From contig NZ_OBQI01000002.1 in NCBI RefSeq assembly GCF_900221005.1, positions 372,001 through 436,000 of the forward strand: DNA of 64,000 nt. Direction: 5' to 3'. Positions 6,739-14,601 of this stretch are shown here, piece by piece. Position 1 is the first letter of the stretch; each line of letters starts with the position of its first letter. The notes below the pieces were generated by a model. It was given only the letters and a program-made list of their open reading frames with translations. It searched no databases and had not been told where the DNA came from. A program made the position numbers and the translations under genes. The DNA is from Blastococcus aggregatus. GTDB lineage: Bacteria > Actinomycetota > Actinomycetes > Mycobacteriales > Geodermatophilaceae.

Positions 6739-7050
6739 TTAGCTCTGCGGTCTCCCCGGGGAGTGGATCCCGAGGGTGGTGTCGAAGTTGTCGGTGGCGC
6801 TCAGCGGAGCGGTGCCGGCGATGGCGAGTGCCTGCACGAGGTAGGACTCGACGGTTCCGCCGCGCTCATCGATCGGGCGCAGGCGGACGGCGACGGGCAG
6901 ATCGCTCCCGTGGATCGGAGCTGCGGTGGGGGCCGTGAGGACCCGGGTGCCGCCGACGGCGGAGGAGCAGGCGGAGAGAGGCATGCCGATGCTGCCCGGG
7001 CCGGAGAACCCGGCGGGGGCGTCGGTCCACGTCGTGCTGTTCACGTTCAC
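6739..7050 (-). CDS. 103-codon leader ORF (uORF) of whiB7
   Basis: A GTG at 7050 follows a very strong Shine-Dalgarno (GGAAGGAGG) and opens a 103-residue ORF that ends 22 nt before the attenuator stem. Codons have the G/C third-position bias of real genes in this genome, and the peptide has an ordered-looking middle (DLPVAVRLRPIDERGG, SYLVQALAIAG). I know no homologue. In characterised whiB7/wblC leaders a translated uORF senses ribosome inhibition and controls the downstream terminator; this ORF is in the right place but long for a pure sensor, so it may also encode a functional small protein. Confidence 0.6.
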   Translation of the reverse strand: MNVNSTTWTDAPAGFSGPGSIGMPLSACSSAVGGTRVLTAPTAAPIHGSDLPVAVRLRPIDERGGTVESYLVQALAIAGTAPLSATDNFDTTLGIHSPGRPQS

Positions 7051-7121
7051 CCCTCCTTCCGGGTAGCGAGCGAGGCCGGGTGGCGGCGCTCGGGCTGGGT
7101 GCAGCTCGTGTGGTTCAGGAC

Positions 7122-7156
7122 ATTAGAAGGGGGCGACGGGGCGGTCAATCGAATTA
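7122..7156 (-). promoter_or_regulatory. WhiB7-type promoter of the whiB7 operon
   Basis: On the minus strand, a -35 TTGACC (7148-7143) is preceded directly by the AT-rich GGTTAATTCGA. It is followed after about 15 nt by a -10 TCTAAT (7127-7122). AT-rich DNA touching the -35 is the recognised signature of WhiB7 (AT-hook) dependent promoters, and whiB7 is autoregulated. The predicted transcript has a leader of roughly 520 nt. The promoter begins only about 20 nt after the uvrD2 stop. The spacer is slightly short, typical of activator-dependent promoters. Confidence 0.65.
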
Positions 7157-7169
7157 ACCGGGACTTCTC

Positions 7170-9179
7170 TCAGCCGGTGACGGCGGCCAGCACGTCCTCG
7201 CCGTAGAGCTCGAGCTTGCGCGACCCGATGCCGGGCAGCGCGGACAGCTCGCGCAGGTTGGCGGGGCGGGTCTCGGCGATCGCCTGCAGGGTCGCGTCGG
7301 TGAACACGACGTACGCGGGCACCGACTGCGTCTGCGCGGCCTGGCTGCGCCAGGCGCGCAGCCGCTCGAACAGCTCGCCCGCCTCGCCCTCGAGCACCAC
7401 CTTGGGCCGCTTCGCCGTCTTGCGGGCGTGCGGCGCCGTGGGGCCGGAATCGGGAGCCAGGCCGGTGAGGAACCGGCTGCGCGGCCGGGCCCGCTTACCC
7501 CCCGGGTTGCGGGACAGCGACCAGGAGAGGGTCAGCTGCTCGCGGGCGCGGGTGATGGCGACGTAGAGCAGGCGCCGCTCCTCCTCCACCGCATCGGGCC
7601 GGGACAGCGACTGCGCGATGGGCAGGACGCCGTCGACCACCCCGACGACGAAGACGGCGTCCCACTCCAGGCCCTTGGCCGCGTGCATGGACGCCAGCGT
7701 CACGCCCTGCACGGTCGGGGCGTGCTGGGCATCGGCGCGCTGGGCCAGGTGCGACACGAAGCCGGCGAGGTCCAGCGACGGGGTCTCCTCCACGAGGTCG
7801 ACGGCGAGGTCGACCAGCGCGGAGAGCGACTGCCAGCGGTCCCGCGCCGCTCCCCCGGCCGGCGGGCGGTGCTCGGCCCAGCCCGTGGAGGCCAGGACGT
7901 CGCGCACCGTGGGCACGAGCATCCCGGGCTCGCTGCCGCCCGCGGCCGCGCCGCGCAGCAGCAGCACCGCCTCGCGCACCTCGGGCCGCTCGAAGAACCG
8001 CTCCCCACCCCGGAGGACGTAGGGGACGCCGACATCGGCCAGCGCCGACTCGTACACCTGGGACTGCGCGTTGATCCGGAACAGGACGGCGATCTCGCTC
8101 GCCGGCAGGCCCTCGTCGATCAGCGCCCGGCAGCGCTTGGCGACGGCCGCGGCCTCGGCCGGCTCGTCGGGGTGCTCCTCGAACCGCGGCTCGACGCCGT
8201 CCGCCCGCTGACCGAGCAGGCGCAGGCCCGGCAGCCCCTTGCGCTTCGGCGCCATGCCGATCAGCCGGTTGGCCAGCCCGACCACCTGCGGCGTGGACCG
8301 GTAGTCGCGCTCGAGCTTGACCACCTCGGCGTCGGCGTAGCGGTCGGCGAAGCCGAGCAGGTAGTCCGGGTCGGCGCCGGTGAAGGAGTAGATCGTCTGG
8401 TTCGGGTCGCCCACGACGCAGACCTCGGCGCGACCGCCCAGCCAGGCGTCCAGCAGCCGCTGCTGCAGCGGGTTGACGTCCTGGTACTCGTCGACGACGA
8501 AGTGCCGGTACTGGTCGCGGACCGTGCGGGCCACGTCGGGGTGACCCTCCAGGGCGTAGGCCGTGACCAGCAGCAGGTCCTCGAAGTCCAGCGCTCCGTC
8601 CCGCTCCTTCGCCGACTCGTAGCTGGCGTAGACGGCGGCGACCGCGGCGGCCTCGAACGGCGTCTCCCGGCCCGCGGCCTTGGCGCGCGCCGGGTAGTCC
8701 TCCGGCGTCGCCAGCGTCGTCTTGGCCCACTCGATCTCGCTGGCGAGGTCGCGCAGGCTGGTCCGGTCCGTGGTGAGCCGGTTCCGCGCGGCGGCGGTGG
8801 CCACCACGCGCAGCTTGTTCTCGATCAGCGCCGGCATCGGGCCGCCGAGCACCCGCGGCGCGAAGTAGCGCAGCTGCCGCATCGCGGCGGCGTGGAACGT
8901 GCGGGCCTGCACCCCGCCGACGTCGAGGGCGTGCAGCCGGGTGCGGAGCTCGCCGGCCGCACGGGCGGTGAACGTCACCGCGAGGACCTGCTCGGGCACG
9001 TAGACGCCGGTGTGCACGCCGTAGGCGATGCGGTGGGTGATGGTCCGGGTCTTGCCGGTGCCGGCACCGGCCAGGATGCAGACCGGGCCGGTGACGGCCT
9101 GCGCCGCGGTCCGCTGCTCCTCGTCGAGCCCGGCGAGCACGTCCTCCGCGCGGGATCCCGACCGGGTCGCCGCGCTCAT
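7170..9179 (-). CDS. uvrD2: UvrD2-like superfamily 1 DNA helicase with HRDC domain
   Basis: The 669-residue protein has all SF1A 3'-5' helicase motifs: Walker A GAGTGKT (38-44), Walker B VVDEYQD near 230, GDPNQTIYSF, the YRSTPQVV segment, ASMHAAKGLEWDAVF and VAITRAREQL. A C-terminal HRDC domain (about 605-669, NLRELSALPGIGSRKLELYG) identifies UvrD2 rather than UvrD1/PcrA. It unwinds DNA during repair. The mycobacterial enzyme has a tetracysteine zinc module between motor and HRDC; here that linker (APHARKTAKRPKVVLEGEAG) has no cysteine. The divergent neighbour is mycoredoxin, as in M. tuberculosis. The start at 9179 places the helicase fold at its usual distance. Confidence 0.93.
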   Translation of the reverse strand: MSAATRSGSRAEDVLAGLDEEQRTAAQAVTGPVCILAGAGTGKTRTITHRIAYGVHTGVYVPEQVLAVTFTARAAGELRTRLHALDVGGVQARTFHAAAMRQLRYFAPRVLGGPMPALIENKLRVVATAAARNRLTTDRTSLRDLASEIEWAKTTLATPEDYPARAKAAGRETPFEAAAVAAVYASYESAKERDGALDFEDLLLVTAYALEGHPDVARTVRDQYRHFVVDEYQDVNPLQQRLLDAWLGGRAEVCVVGDPNQTIYSFTGADPDYLLGFADRYADAEVVKLERDYRSTPQVVGLANRLIGMAPKRKGLPGLRLLGQRADGVEPRFEEHPDEPAEAAAVAKRCRALIDEGLPASEIAVLFRINAQSQVYESALADVGVPYVLRGGERFFERPEVREAVLLLRGAAAGGSEPGMLVPTVRDVLASTGWAEHRPPAGGAARDRWQSLSALVDLAVDLVEETPSLDLAGFVSHLAQRADAQHAPTVQGVTLASMHAAKGLEWDAVFVVGVVDGVLPIAQSLSRPDAVEEERRLLYVAITRAREQLTLSWSLSRNPGGKRARPRSRFLTGLAPDSGPTAPHARKTAKRPKVVLEGEAGELFERLRAWRSQAAQTQSVPAYVVFTDATLQAIAETRPANLRELSALPGIGSRKLELYGEDVLAAVTG

Positions 9180-9331
9180 CGGGTGCTCCGCGCTCGTGTC
9201 ACAGGGCGATCCTCCCAGCCTCCACCGACGTGGTGGGGAAGCATCCCCAGGACGGCCGCGTTCACCGACACACCGAGGTACGCCCTCTCGGGGGGTGGAC
9301 CGGCCAGGACCGACCAGGGAGAATCGACCCG

Positions 9332-9598
9332 ATGACCACGACCGACAGCACCGCCGTGACGATGTACACCACCACGTGGTGCGGTTACTGCGTACGGCTG
9401 AAGAAGCTCATGCAGATCGAGGGCATCTCCTTCGGCGAGGTCGACATCGAGACCGACCCCGCCGCCGCCGAGCTGGTGGCGAACGCCAACGGCGGCAACC
9501 GCACCGTCCCGACGCTGATCTTCGCCGATGGCAGCGCGCTGACCAACCCGAGCATCGACCAGGTCAAGGCGCAGCTCGCCGCGGCCGCGGAGGCGTGA
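9332..9598 (+). CDS. mrx1: Mycoredoxin-1 (glutaredoxin-like)
   Basis: The 88-residue protein has the glutaredoxin fold with active site WCGYC (C17 and C20), the cis-proline loop TVPTLIF and a compact C-terminal helix. Mycoredoxin-1 reduces mycothiol-protein mixed disulfides, taking electrons from mycothiol, in the cytoplasm. The ATG at 9332 fits the family length. It lies divergently from uvrD2 as in mycobacteria and 7 nt before the ANTAR gene, so co-transcription is likely. Confidence 0.9.
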   Translation: MTTTDSTAVTMYTTTWCGYCVRLKKLMQIEGISFGEVDIETDPAAAELVANANGGNRTVPTLIFADGSALTNPSIDQVKAQLAAAAEA

Positions 9599-9605
9599 CG
9601 CAGCC

Positions 9606-10178
9606 GTGATCCCCGGTCCCCGCCCCTCGGACGGGCAGTTCCGCCTGCTCGCGGGGTCGGGGAACGCCGTCGATCCTCCCGTGACCGCCCCGCCCGCCGC
9701 CGTGGCGCTGACCCGCACCCCGGCGGGGTGGGTCGTCCGGTCGGCCGCCGGTGACGACGTCGTGGGCGACGTCGTCGAGGGCATGTCGCTCGCCGACCTG
9801 ATCGCCGAGGAGTTCGGGCTGCTGCCCGAGCCCGACCGCTCCGCCCGCCGGTCGGCCCGCGGCGCCGTGGACGGCCCCGCCGCGCCCGTCGTCGACGAGG
9901 CGACCCTCCGCATCGCCGCGCTGGAGCGCACGGTCGCCCAGCTCGAGCACGCGCTGGCCGCACGGGTGGCCACGGAGCGGGCGATCGGCGTGCTGGCCGA
10001 GCGTCTGGGCGTGAGCGCCCGCGCCGCCTTCGAGACGATGCGCCGCGACGCCCGCTCCTCGGGACGGCCCGTCGCCGAGCTCGCCCGGACGGTCCTCGAC
10101 GGACTGGCCGTCGACGCGCCGGCTCCCGCCGCCGCCGAGCCGGTGGTCCCGCTGGCCGCGGCGGACGGCCGGTCCTGA
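9606..10178 (+). CDS. ANTAR-domain protein
   Basis: In this 190-residue protein the C-terminal part (about 100-175) is a coiled helix followed by an ANTAR three-helix domain. Recognisable segments are ERAIGVLAERLGVSARAAFE and the conserved LRRDARSSGRPV-type turn. ANTAR domains bind paired RNA hairpins and cause antitermination. The N-terminal half (VALTRTPAGWVVRSAAGDDV) is unlike the GAF or PAS sensors that usually precede ANTAR, so the input is unknown. GTG start at 9606. Its TGA overlaps the presumed CTG start of the next gene. Confidence 0.78.
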   Translation: MIPGPRPSDGQFRLLAGSGNAVDPPVTAPPAAVALTRTPAGWVVRSAAGDDVVGDVVEGMSLADLIAEEFGLLPEPDRSARRSARGAVDGPAAPVVDEATLRIAALERTVAQLEHALAARVATERAIGVLAERLGVSARAAFETMRRDARSSGRPVAELARTVLDGLAVDAPAPAAAEPVVPLAAADGRS

Positions 10179-10825
10179 CCTCCCCCGTTCCGCTCAGCCC
10201 CGCCGCACTGGCCGACCGGCTCGCCGACCTGCTCGCCGGAACGCCGCCCGAGCCCGGCGCCACCGCCCTGCGCGTCGCCGTCGACGGCCCCGAGCTGGCC
10301 GCTCCCGGCACGCTGGCCACCGCGATCGCCGAGCGGCTGCCGGCGCGCGGCCGGGGTGCCGTCGTCGTCCCCGCGGAGGGCTTCTACCGGCCCGCGTCGC
10401 TGCGGCTGGAGCACGGCCGCACCGATCCGGACGCCCGGTACACCGACTGGCTGGACGCCGGCGCGCTGACCCGCGAGGTGCTCGCACCGGTGGGGCCCGG
10501 GGGGCCGGGCAGCTACCTGCCGGTGCTCTGGGACCTGGAACGGGACCGCGCCGTGCGCACCCGCCCCGAGCCCGCGCCGCCCGGCGGGATCCTGCTGGTC
10601 CCGGGCACGCTGCTGCAGGGCATCGGGCTGGCCTTCGACGTCGTCGTCCACCTGCGCGTCGCGCCGGCCGCCCGCCGGCGGCGCATCCCGGCCGACCAGG
10701 CGTGGGTGCTGCCCGCGTTCGACCGCTACGACGACGAGGTGGACCCGGTCGCGCTCGCCGACGCGGTCGTGCTCACCGACCACGCCGACCGCCCGGCCCT
10801 CGTGCTCAGCGGCCGCTGGGGCTGA
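10175..10825 (+). CDS. Uridine-kinase-like P-loop-fold protein with degenerate Walker A
   Basis: The frame resembles actinobacterial proteins annotated as uridine kinase: DRLADLLAG, LRVAVDGPELAAPGTLATAI, the substrate segment VVPAEGFYRPASLRLEHGR, then GILLVPGTLLQGIGLAFD and a basic lid (APAARRRRIPADQA). Where relatives have GKTTLA, this protein has AAPGTLA, so the phosphate-binding Lys and Ser/Thr are missing and kinase activity is doubtful. No ATG, GTG or TTG occurs in frame until 10478, which would delete half the fold. The best start is CTG at 10175, in a CTGA overlap with the ANTAR stop, giving 216 residues. Start and function are both uncertain. Confidence 0.6.
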   Translation: MTSPVPLSPAALADRLADLLAGTPPEPGATALRVAVDGPELAAPGTLATAIAERLPARGRGAVVVPAEGFYRPASLRLEHGRTDPDARYTDWLDAGALTREVLAPVGPGGPGSYLPVLWDLERDRAVRTRPEPAPPGGILLVPGTLLQGIGLAFDVVVHLRVAPAARRRRIPADQAWVLPAFDRYDDEVDPVALADAVVLTDHADRPALVLSGRWG

Positions 10826-10831
10826 CCCTGC

Positions 10832-11791
10832 TCAGTCGTCGAACTCGCCGGCCAGCCAGCGGTCGATGATGTTCCGGGCGATCGACACCGCCGGCGGCAG
10901 GGCGGACAGCCCGTCGCCGGCCAGGAGCTGGTCGCGGGAGAACCAGTGCGCCTCCTCGATCTCGGTCGGGTCGAGGACCAGCTCGCCGCCCTGCTCCGCC
11001 CGGGCGACGAAACCCAGCATGAGCGACTGCGGGAACGGCCACGGCTGGCTGCCCACGTAGCGGACGTCGGTGACCTCCAGCCCGACCTCCTCGGCGACCT
11101 CGCGGGCGACCGCGGCCTCGAGGGACTCCCCCGGCTCCACGAACCCGGCGAGGACGGAGTAGCGGCCGGGCGGCCAGATCGCCTGGCGGCCCAGGACGAC
11201 GTTCCCGGCCCCGTCGTGGACCAGCATGATCACCGCGGGGTCGGTGCGCGGGAAGATGTCGGTGCCGGTGGTGGGGTCGCGCTGCACCCAGCCGGCCCGC
11301 TCGATGGTGGTGGGTGCGCCGGTCAGGGGGCTGAACCGGTTCCGCTCGTGCCACTCGAGGATGCCGATGGCCTGCACCAGCAGGCCGGCGTCGAGGTCGC
11401 CGAGCACGGTGCCCAGGTCGCGCAGGTGGGCCCAGGAGTCGACCGGCTGCCCGTTCACGGTGAGCGAGCGCTCTCCCCTGACCGCGGCGTACGGGACGCC
11501 GTCGGCCTCGCCGAGGAAGACCGCGCCGAGCGGCAGCGCCGGCTGCTCGTCCCACACCAGCTGCGGCCCGTCGGACGCCTCGCGCACGGGCACCGTGCGC
11601 TGGATGTCCACGGTCAGGACGAGGACGGGCCGGCCGCCGGTCGGGTCGGGCAGCGCGCGGGCCAGGTGGGCCCGGTCGTGCGCCACGCGGGACAGCACGG
11701 GGACCGAGCCGGACGACGGGGTCGCGCCGTCCGGCCAGGCCGACGAGGGGCGCCGCATGCGGTCCGGGTCCCCGGGAGGCGGAACGGTCAC
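10832..11791 (-). CDS. nudC: NudC-type NADH pyrophosphatase / RNA deNADding NUDIX hydrolase
   Basis: The 319-residue protein has an N-terminal NUDIX-like domain, then FPRTDPAVIMLV and the full NUDIX box GFVEPGESLEAAVAREVAEE (about 217-237). The NADH-specific SQPWPFPQSLMLGF follows near 250. It should hydrolyse NADH and NAD-capped RNA in the cytoplasm. The middle zinc-finger segment of ordinary NudC (two CxxC pairs) is present in outline (FSPLTGAPT, GWVQRDPTTGTDIFPR), but all four cysteines are replaced, so no zinc site. The GTG at 11791 overlaps the preceding peptidase TGA (GTGA), making a three-gene operon with the two M16 proteins. NudC lies close to uvrD2/adnB in M. tuberculosis too. Confidence 0.9.
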   Translation of the reverse strand: MTVPPPGDPDRMRRPSSAWPDGATPSSGSVPVLSRVAHDRAHLARALPDPTGGRPVLVLTVDIQRTVPVREASDGPQLVWDEQPALPLGAVFLGEADGVPYAAVRGERSLTVNGQPVDSWAHLRDLGTVLGDLDAGLLVQAIGILEWHERNRFSPLTGAPTTIERAGWVQRDPTTGTDIFPRTDPAVIMLVHDGAGNVVLGRQAIWPPGRYSVLAGFVEPGESLEAAVAREVAEEVGLEVTDVRYVGSQPWPFPQSLMLGFVARAEQGGELVLDPTEIEEAHWFSRDQLLAGDGLSALPPAVSIARNIIDRWLAGEFDD

Positions 11792-13149
11792 GACTCGACG
11801 TCCCGTCGGACGGTGACCGGCCCCAGCGCGGCCAGCTGGGCCTCGGCCACCCCGGCGTCGCCGACGACGACGCCGGTGAGCGCGCCGGGGGCGAGGTAGC
11901 GGCGCGAGACGTCCTGCACCTGCTCGACGGTCACCGCCTCGAGCGCCTTCTGGTGCGCGGCCAGCCAGCCGACCGGCAGGCCCGCACCGACCAGCGCCGA
12001 CAGGGTGCTCGCCAGGCCGGCATGGGTGGCTGTCGACAGCGCCATGCTGCCCAGGACGTACCGGCGGGCGGCGTCGAGCTCTGCCTCGGTCACCGGGGTC
12101 AGCGCCATCCGACCCAGCTCGTAGACGGTCTCCATCAGCGCCGGGCCGGAGACCTCGGTGGCGACGTCGGCCTCGACGAGGACGGAGGAGGCGGCGGCCA
12201 GGTGCTCCACGGAGCTGCGCGGGCTGTAGCTGTAGCCCCGCCGCTCCCGGATGTTCTCGACCAGCCGGGAGGAGAAGTAGCCACCGAACACCATCGCCGC
12301 CAGCCGCACGGCGGGCAGGTCCGGGTCGGTGCGGCCCGGCGCCGGGCCGCCCAGCCGGATGTTGGACTGCACGGCACCGGGCCGGTCGACGAGGTCGAGC
12401 ACCGGGGCGTGCAGCGAGGTCGCGCGGGCCGACTCGGTGGCCCGCTCCGTGCCGGTCCAGCCGGCCAGCGCCTCGGCGACGGCGCCGGTGGCGTCCGCGG
12501 GGTCGAGGTCGCCCACGAGCACGAGCGTGCTGCCGGCGGGCAGCACCCGGCCGTGGTGCAGCGCGCGGAGGTCGGCACCGGTGACCGCCGAGACCAGCGC
12601 CGGGTCGGGCAGCGCGATGGCGTACGGGTGCCCGGCGTATCGGCGGGCACCCAGGGCCGCGCGGGCGATGACGGCGGGCTGCGACCGGGCGATCGTGATC
12701 CGCTCGGCCAGCCGGTCCCGCTCGCCCTCGACGCCGTCGGCCGGGTAGGTGGCGGAGGTGAGCAGCTCGGCGAGCACGCCGAGGACCGGCCGCAGGCCGC
12801 CGGGCAGCAGCGTGGTGCCGAACAGCAGGCGGTCGCTGTCGGCGGACACGGACATCTCCGCGCCGTGGCCCTGCAGCAGCTGCGCGAGACCCGCCTGGTC
12901 GTGCGAGGCCGTCCCGAGCAGCACCGCGCCGGAGAGGACGGAAGCCTCGGCGGTGTGCCCCTCGGCGGCGCCGGCGTCCGCCGGGGCGAACGGCACCCGC
13001 AGGCGGAGCTCGATCAGCGGGACGCCCGGACGCGGCACGACGACCAGCTTCAGGCCGTTGTCCAGGGTGGTCTCGGTGGCGGCCGGGACCGGCTGCGGCC
13101 GGGGCTCGCCGAGCGGCGGGATGAGGGACAGGTCCAGGGTCGCGGTCAC
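11788..13149 (-). CDS. M16-family peptidase-like protein, non-catalytic subunit
   Basis: The 453-residue protein has the two-domain M16 fold. The position of HxxEH is degenerate (EGHTAEASVLSGAVLLG), so it cannot bind zinc in the usual way. The C-terminal substrate-binding motif is intact (ENIRERRGYSYSPRSS, Arg/Tyr pair). This is the expected beta-type partner of the catalytic subunit encoded immediately upstream; such heterodimers degrade small peptides. Its GTG start overlaps the stop of the upstream gene (GTGA), and its own stop overlaps nudC, so stoichiometric synthesis is likely. Confidence 0.88.
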   Translation of the reverse strand: MTATLDLSLIPPLGEPRPQPVPAATETTLDNGLKLVVVPRPGVPLIELRLRVPFAPADAGAAEGHTAEASVLSGAVLLGTASHDQAGLAQLLQGHGAEMSVSADSDRLLFGTTLLPGGLRPVLGVLAELLTSATYPADGVEGERDRLAERITIARSQPAVIARAALGARRYAGHPYAIALPDPALVSAVTGADLRALHHGRVLPAGSTLVLVGDLDPADATGAVAEALAGWTGTERATESARATSLHAPVLDLVDRPGAVQSNIRLGGPAPGRTDPDLPAVRLAAMVFGGYFSSRLVENIRERRGYSYSPRSSVEHLAAASSVLVEADVATEVSGPALMETVYELGRMALTPVTEAELDAARRYVLGSMALSTATHAGLASTLSALVGAGLPVGWLAAHQKALEAVTVEQVQDVSRRYLAPGALTGVVVGDAGVAEAQLAALGPVTVRRDVES

Positions 13150-14456
13150 TGCCGTCCTCCCGCCGGGCGCAGCTCGAGCACGGCGACGGTGCCGGGATCC
13201 AGCCCGCGGGCCGCGGCCTGCACCTGCTCGGGGGTGACGGCGGCCAGCCGCGCGGCCAGCTCACCGGCCAGCTCGGCCCGACCGTGGACCAGCTCGGCGG
13301 CGGCGAAGGCCAGCGTGCGGCCGAGCACGGAGTCGGCCTGCCGGAGCAGCTGCGCCTCGGTGCGGGCCTGCACCCGCCGCAACTCGTCGGCCGGGACGCC
13401 GTCGGAGGCGATCCGCGCGATCTCCTCGTGCACCGCGGCGGTGACCCGCTCGACCGGCACGCCGGCCGGGTGGTGCACCTGGGTGGTGAACAACGTGGCG
13501 TCCCGGACGTCGAAGGGGTCGCCGAACAGGCCGACGTAGCTGCTCTGCGCGATGGCGGTGCGGTCGTCGTGGATCAGCCGGCGCTCCAGCCGCGAGGCGT
13601 CGCCCTCGCTGAGCAGCTCGGCCAGCAGGACGGTGCCGAGGTACTCGTCGAACCGGGCGACCGGGTCGGGCACCCGCCAGCCCAGCGCCACGGCCGGCGC
13701 GGTGGCCAGCCGGTCCTCGACGACGACGGAGCGCACCGACGTCGGCATCGGCTCACCGGTGCGCGGGGTGGGCGGCACGTCGCGGGTGGCGACCGGGCCG
13801 AACCAGCGCTGCACCAGCCGCTCGGTCTCGGCGACGTCGAGATCCCCGCCGATGCAGAGGACGGCGTTGCCCGGTGCGTAGTACGTGGAGAAGAAGTCGG
13901 CGGCGTCGTCGACGGTGGAGGACTCCAGGTCGACGAACGAGCCGTAGCCGTCGTGGGTGTTCGCGAAGCTCTCGAACGCGACCTGAGGCAGCTGCAGCCA
14001 GGGGAAGGCGCCGTAGGGCCGGTTCAGCACGTTGACCCGGATCTCCTCCTTCACCACGTCGATCTGGTTGCGGAGGTTCTCCTCGGTGATGGCCGGGGCG
14101 GCCATGCGGTCGGCCTCGAGGAACAGCGCGCGCTCGAGCGCCTCGGCGGGCAGCGCCTCGAAGTAGTTCGTGTAGTCCTGGTGCGTCGAGCCGTTGAAGG
14201 TGCCACCGGCGGCCTGCACCAGGCGGGCGTGCTCCATCTTCGGGACGTGCGCCGAACCCTGGAACATCAGGTGCTCGAAGAGGTGGGCGAACCCGGTGCG
14301 GCCCTCGGGCTCGTTGCGCATGCCGACGTCGTAGAAGACGCTCACCGCGACGACGGGCACGCTGCGGTCCGGCGCCAGCACGACGCGCAGCCCGTTGTCC
14401 AGCGTGAACCGCTCGACCGGATGCCTGAGGATCAGTTCGGTTCCGGCTGCTGTCAC
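13146..14456 (-). CDS. M16-family zinc metallopeptidase, catalytic subunit
   Basis: The 436-residue protein has the inverted zinc motif HLFEH (about 57-61) with the distal Glu in NQIDVVKEEIRVN, so all catalytic residues are present. It should pair with the non-catalytic M16 protein that follows. The frame stays open to 14525, but the GTG at 14456 is preferred: TACTGT on the minus strand (14469-14464) lies exactly 7 nt before it, the leaderless arrangement seen at several genes here, and it begins just before the conserved LDNGLRVVLAP. No signal peptide is seen, so a cytoplasmic role in peptide turnover is likely. Confidence 0.9.
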   Translation of the reverse strand: MTAAGTELILRHPVERFTLDNGLRVVLAPDRSVPVVAVSVFYDVGMRNEPEGRTGFAHLFEHLMFQGSAHVPKMEHARLVQAAGGTFNGSTHQDYTNYFEALPAEALERALFLEADRMAAPAITEENLRNQIDVVKEEIRVNVLNRPYGAFPWLQLPQVAFESFANTHDGYGSFVDLESSTVDDAADFFSTYYAPGNAVLCIGGDLDVAETERLVQRWFGPVATRDVPPTPRTGEPMPTSVRSVVVEDRLATAPAVALGWRVPDPVARFDEYLGTVLLAELLSEGDASRLERRLIHDDRTAIAQSSYVGLFGDPFDVRDATLFTTQVHHPAGVPVERVTAAVHEEIARIASDGVPADELRRVQARTEAQLLRQADSVLGRTLAFAAAELVHGRAELAGELAARLAAVTPEQVQAAARGLDPGTVAVLELRPAGGRQ

Positions 14457-14564
14457 GCTCTCGACAGTAATCGCGGGCGCCCCCGGACCGCCCGTGCGGT
14501 GGGCGTCGCCGCCGTCCTCCTCCACCGTGGAGCGTCCTCCCTCACGGTCTGCGCTGAGGTAGGA

Positions 14565-14597
14565 CGCTCGACGATCAGGTCACCTGATCGTCGAGCG
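14565..14597 (-). terminator. Perfect 16-bp inverted repeat terminator
   Basis: Arms of 16 nt (14565-14580 and 14582-14597) are perfectly complementary around a single base. The hairpin starts 5 nt beyond the stop of the DUF2510 gene (14602) and separates it from the M16 operon promoter. Its near-perfect symmetry would also let it act on the opposite strand. Confidence 0.75.
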
Positions 14598-14601
14598 GCT
14601 C

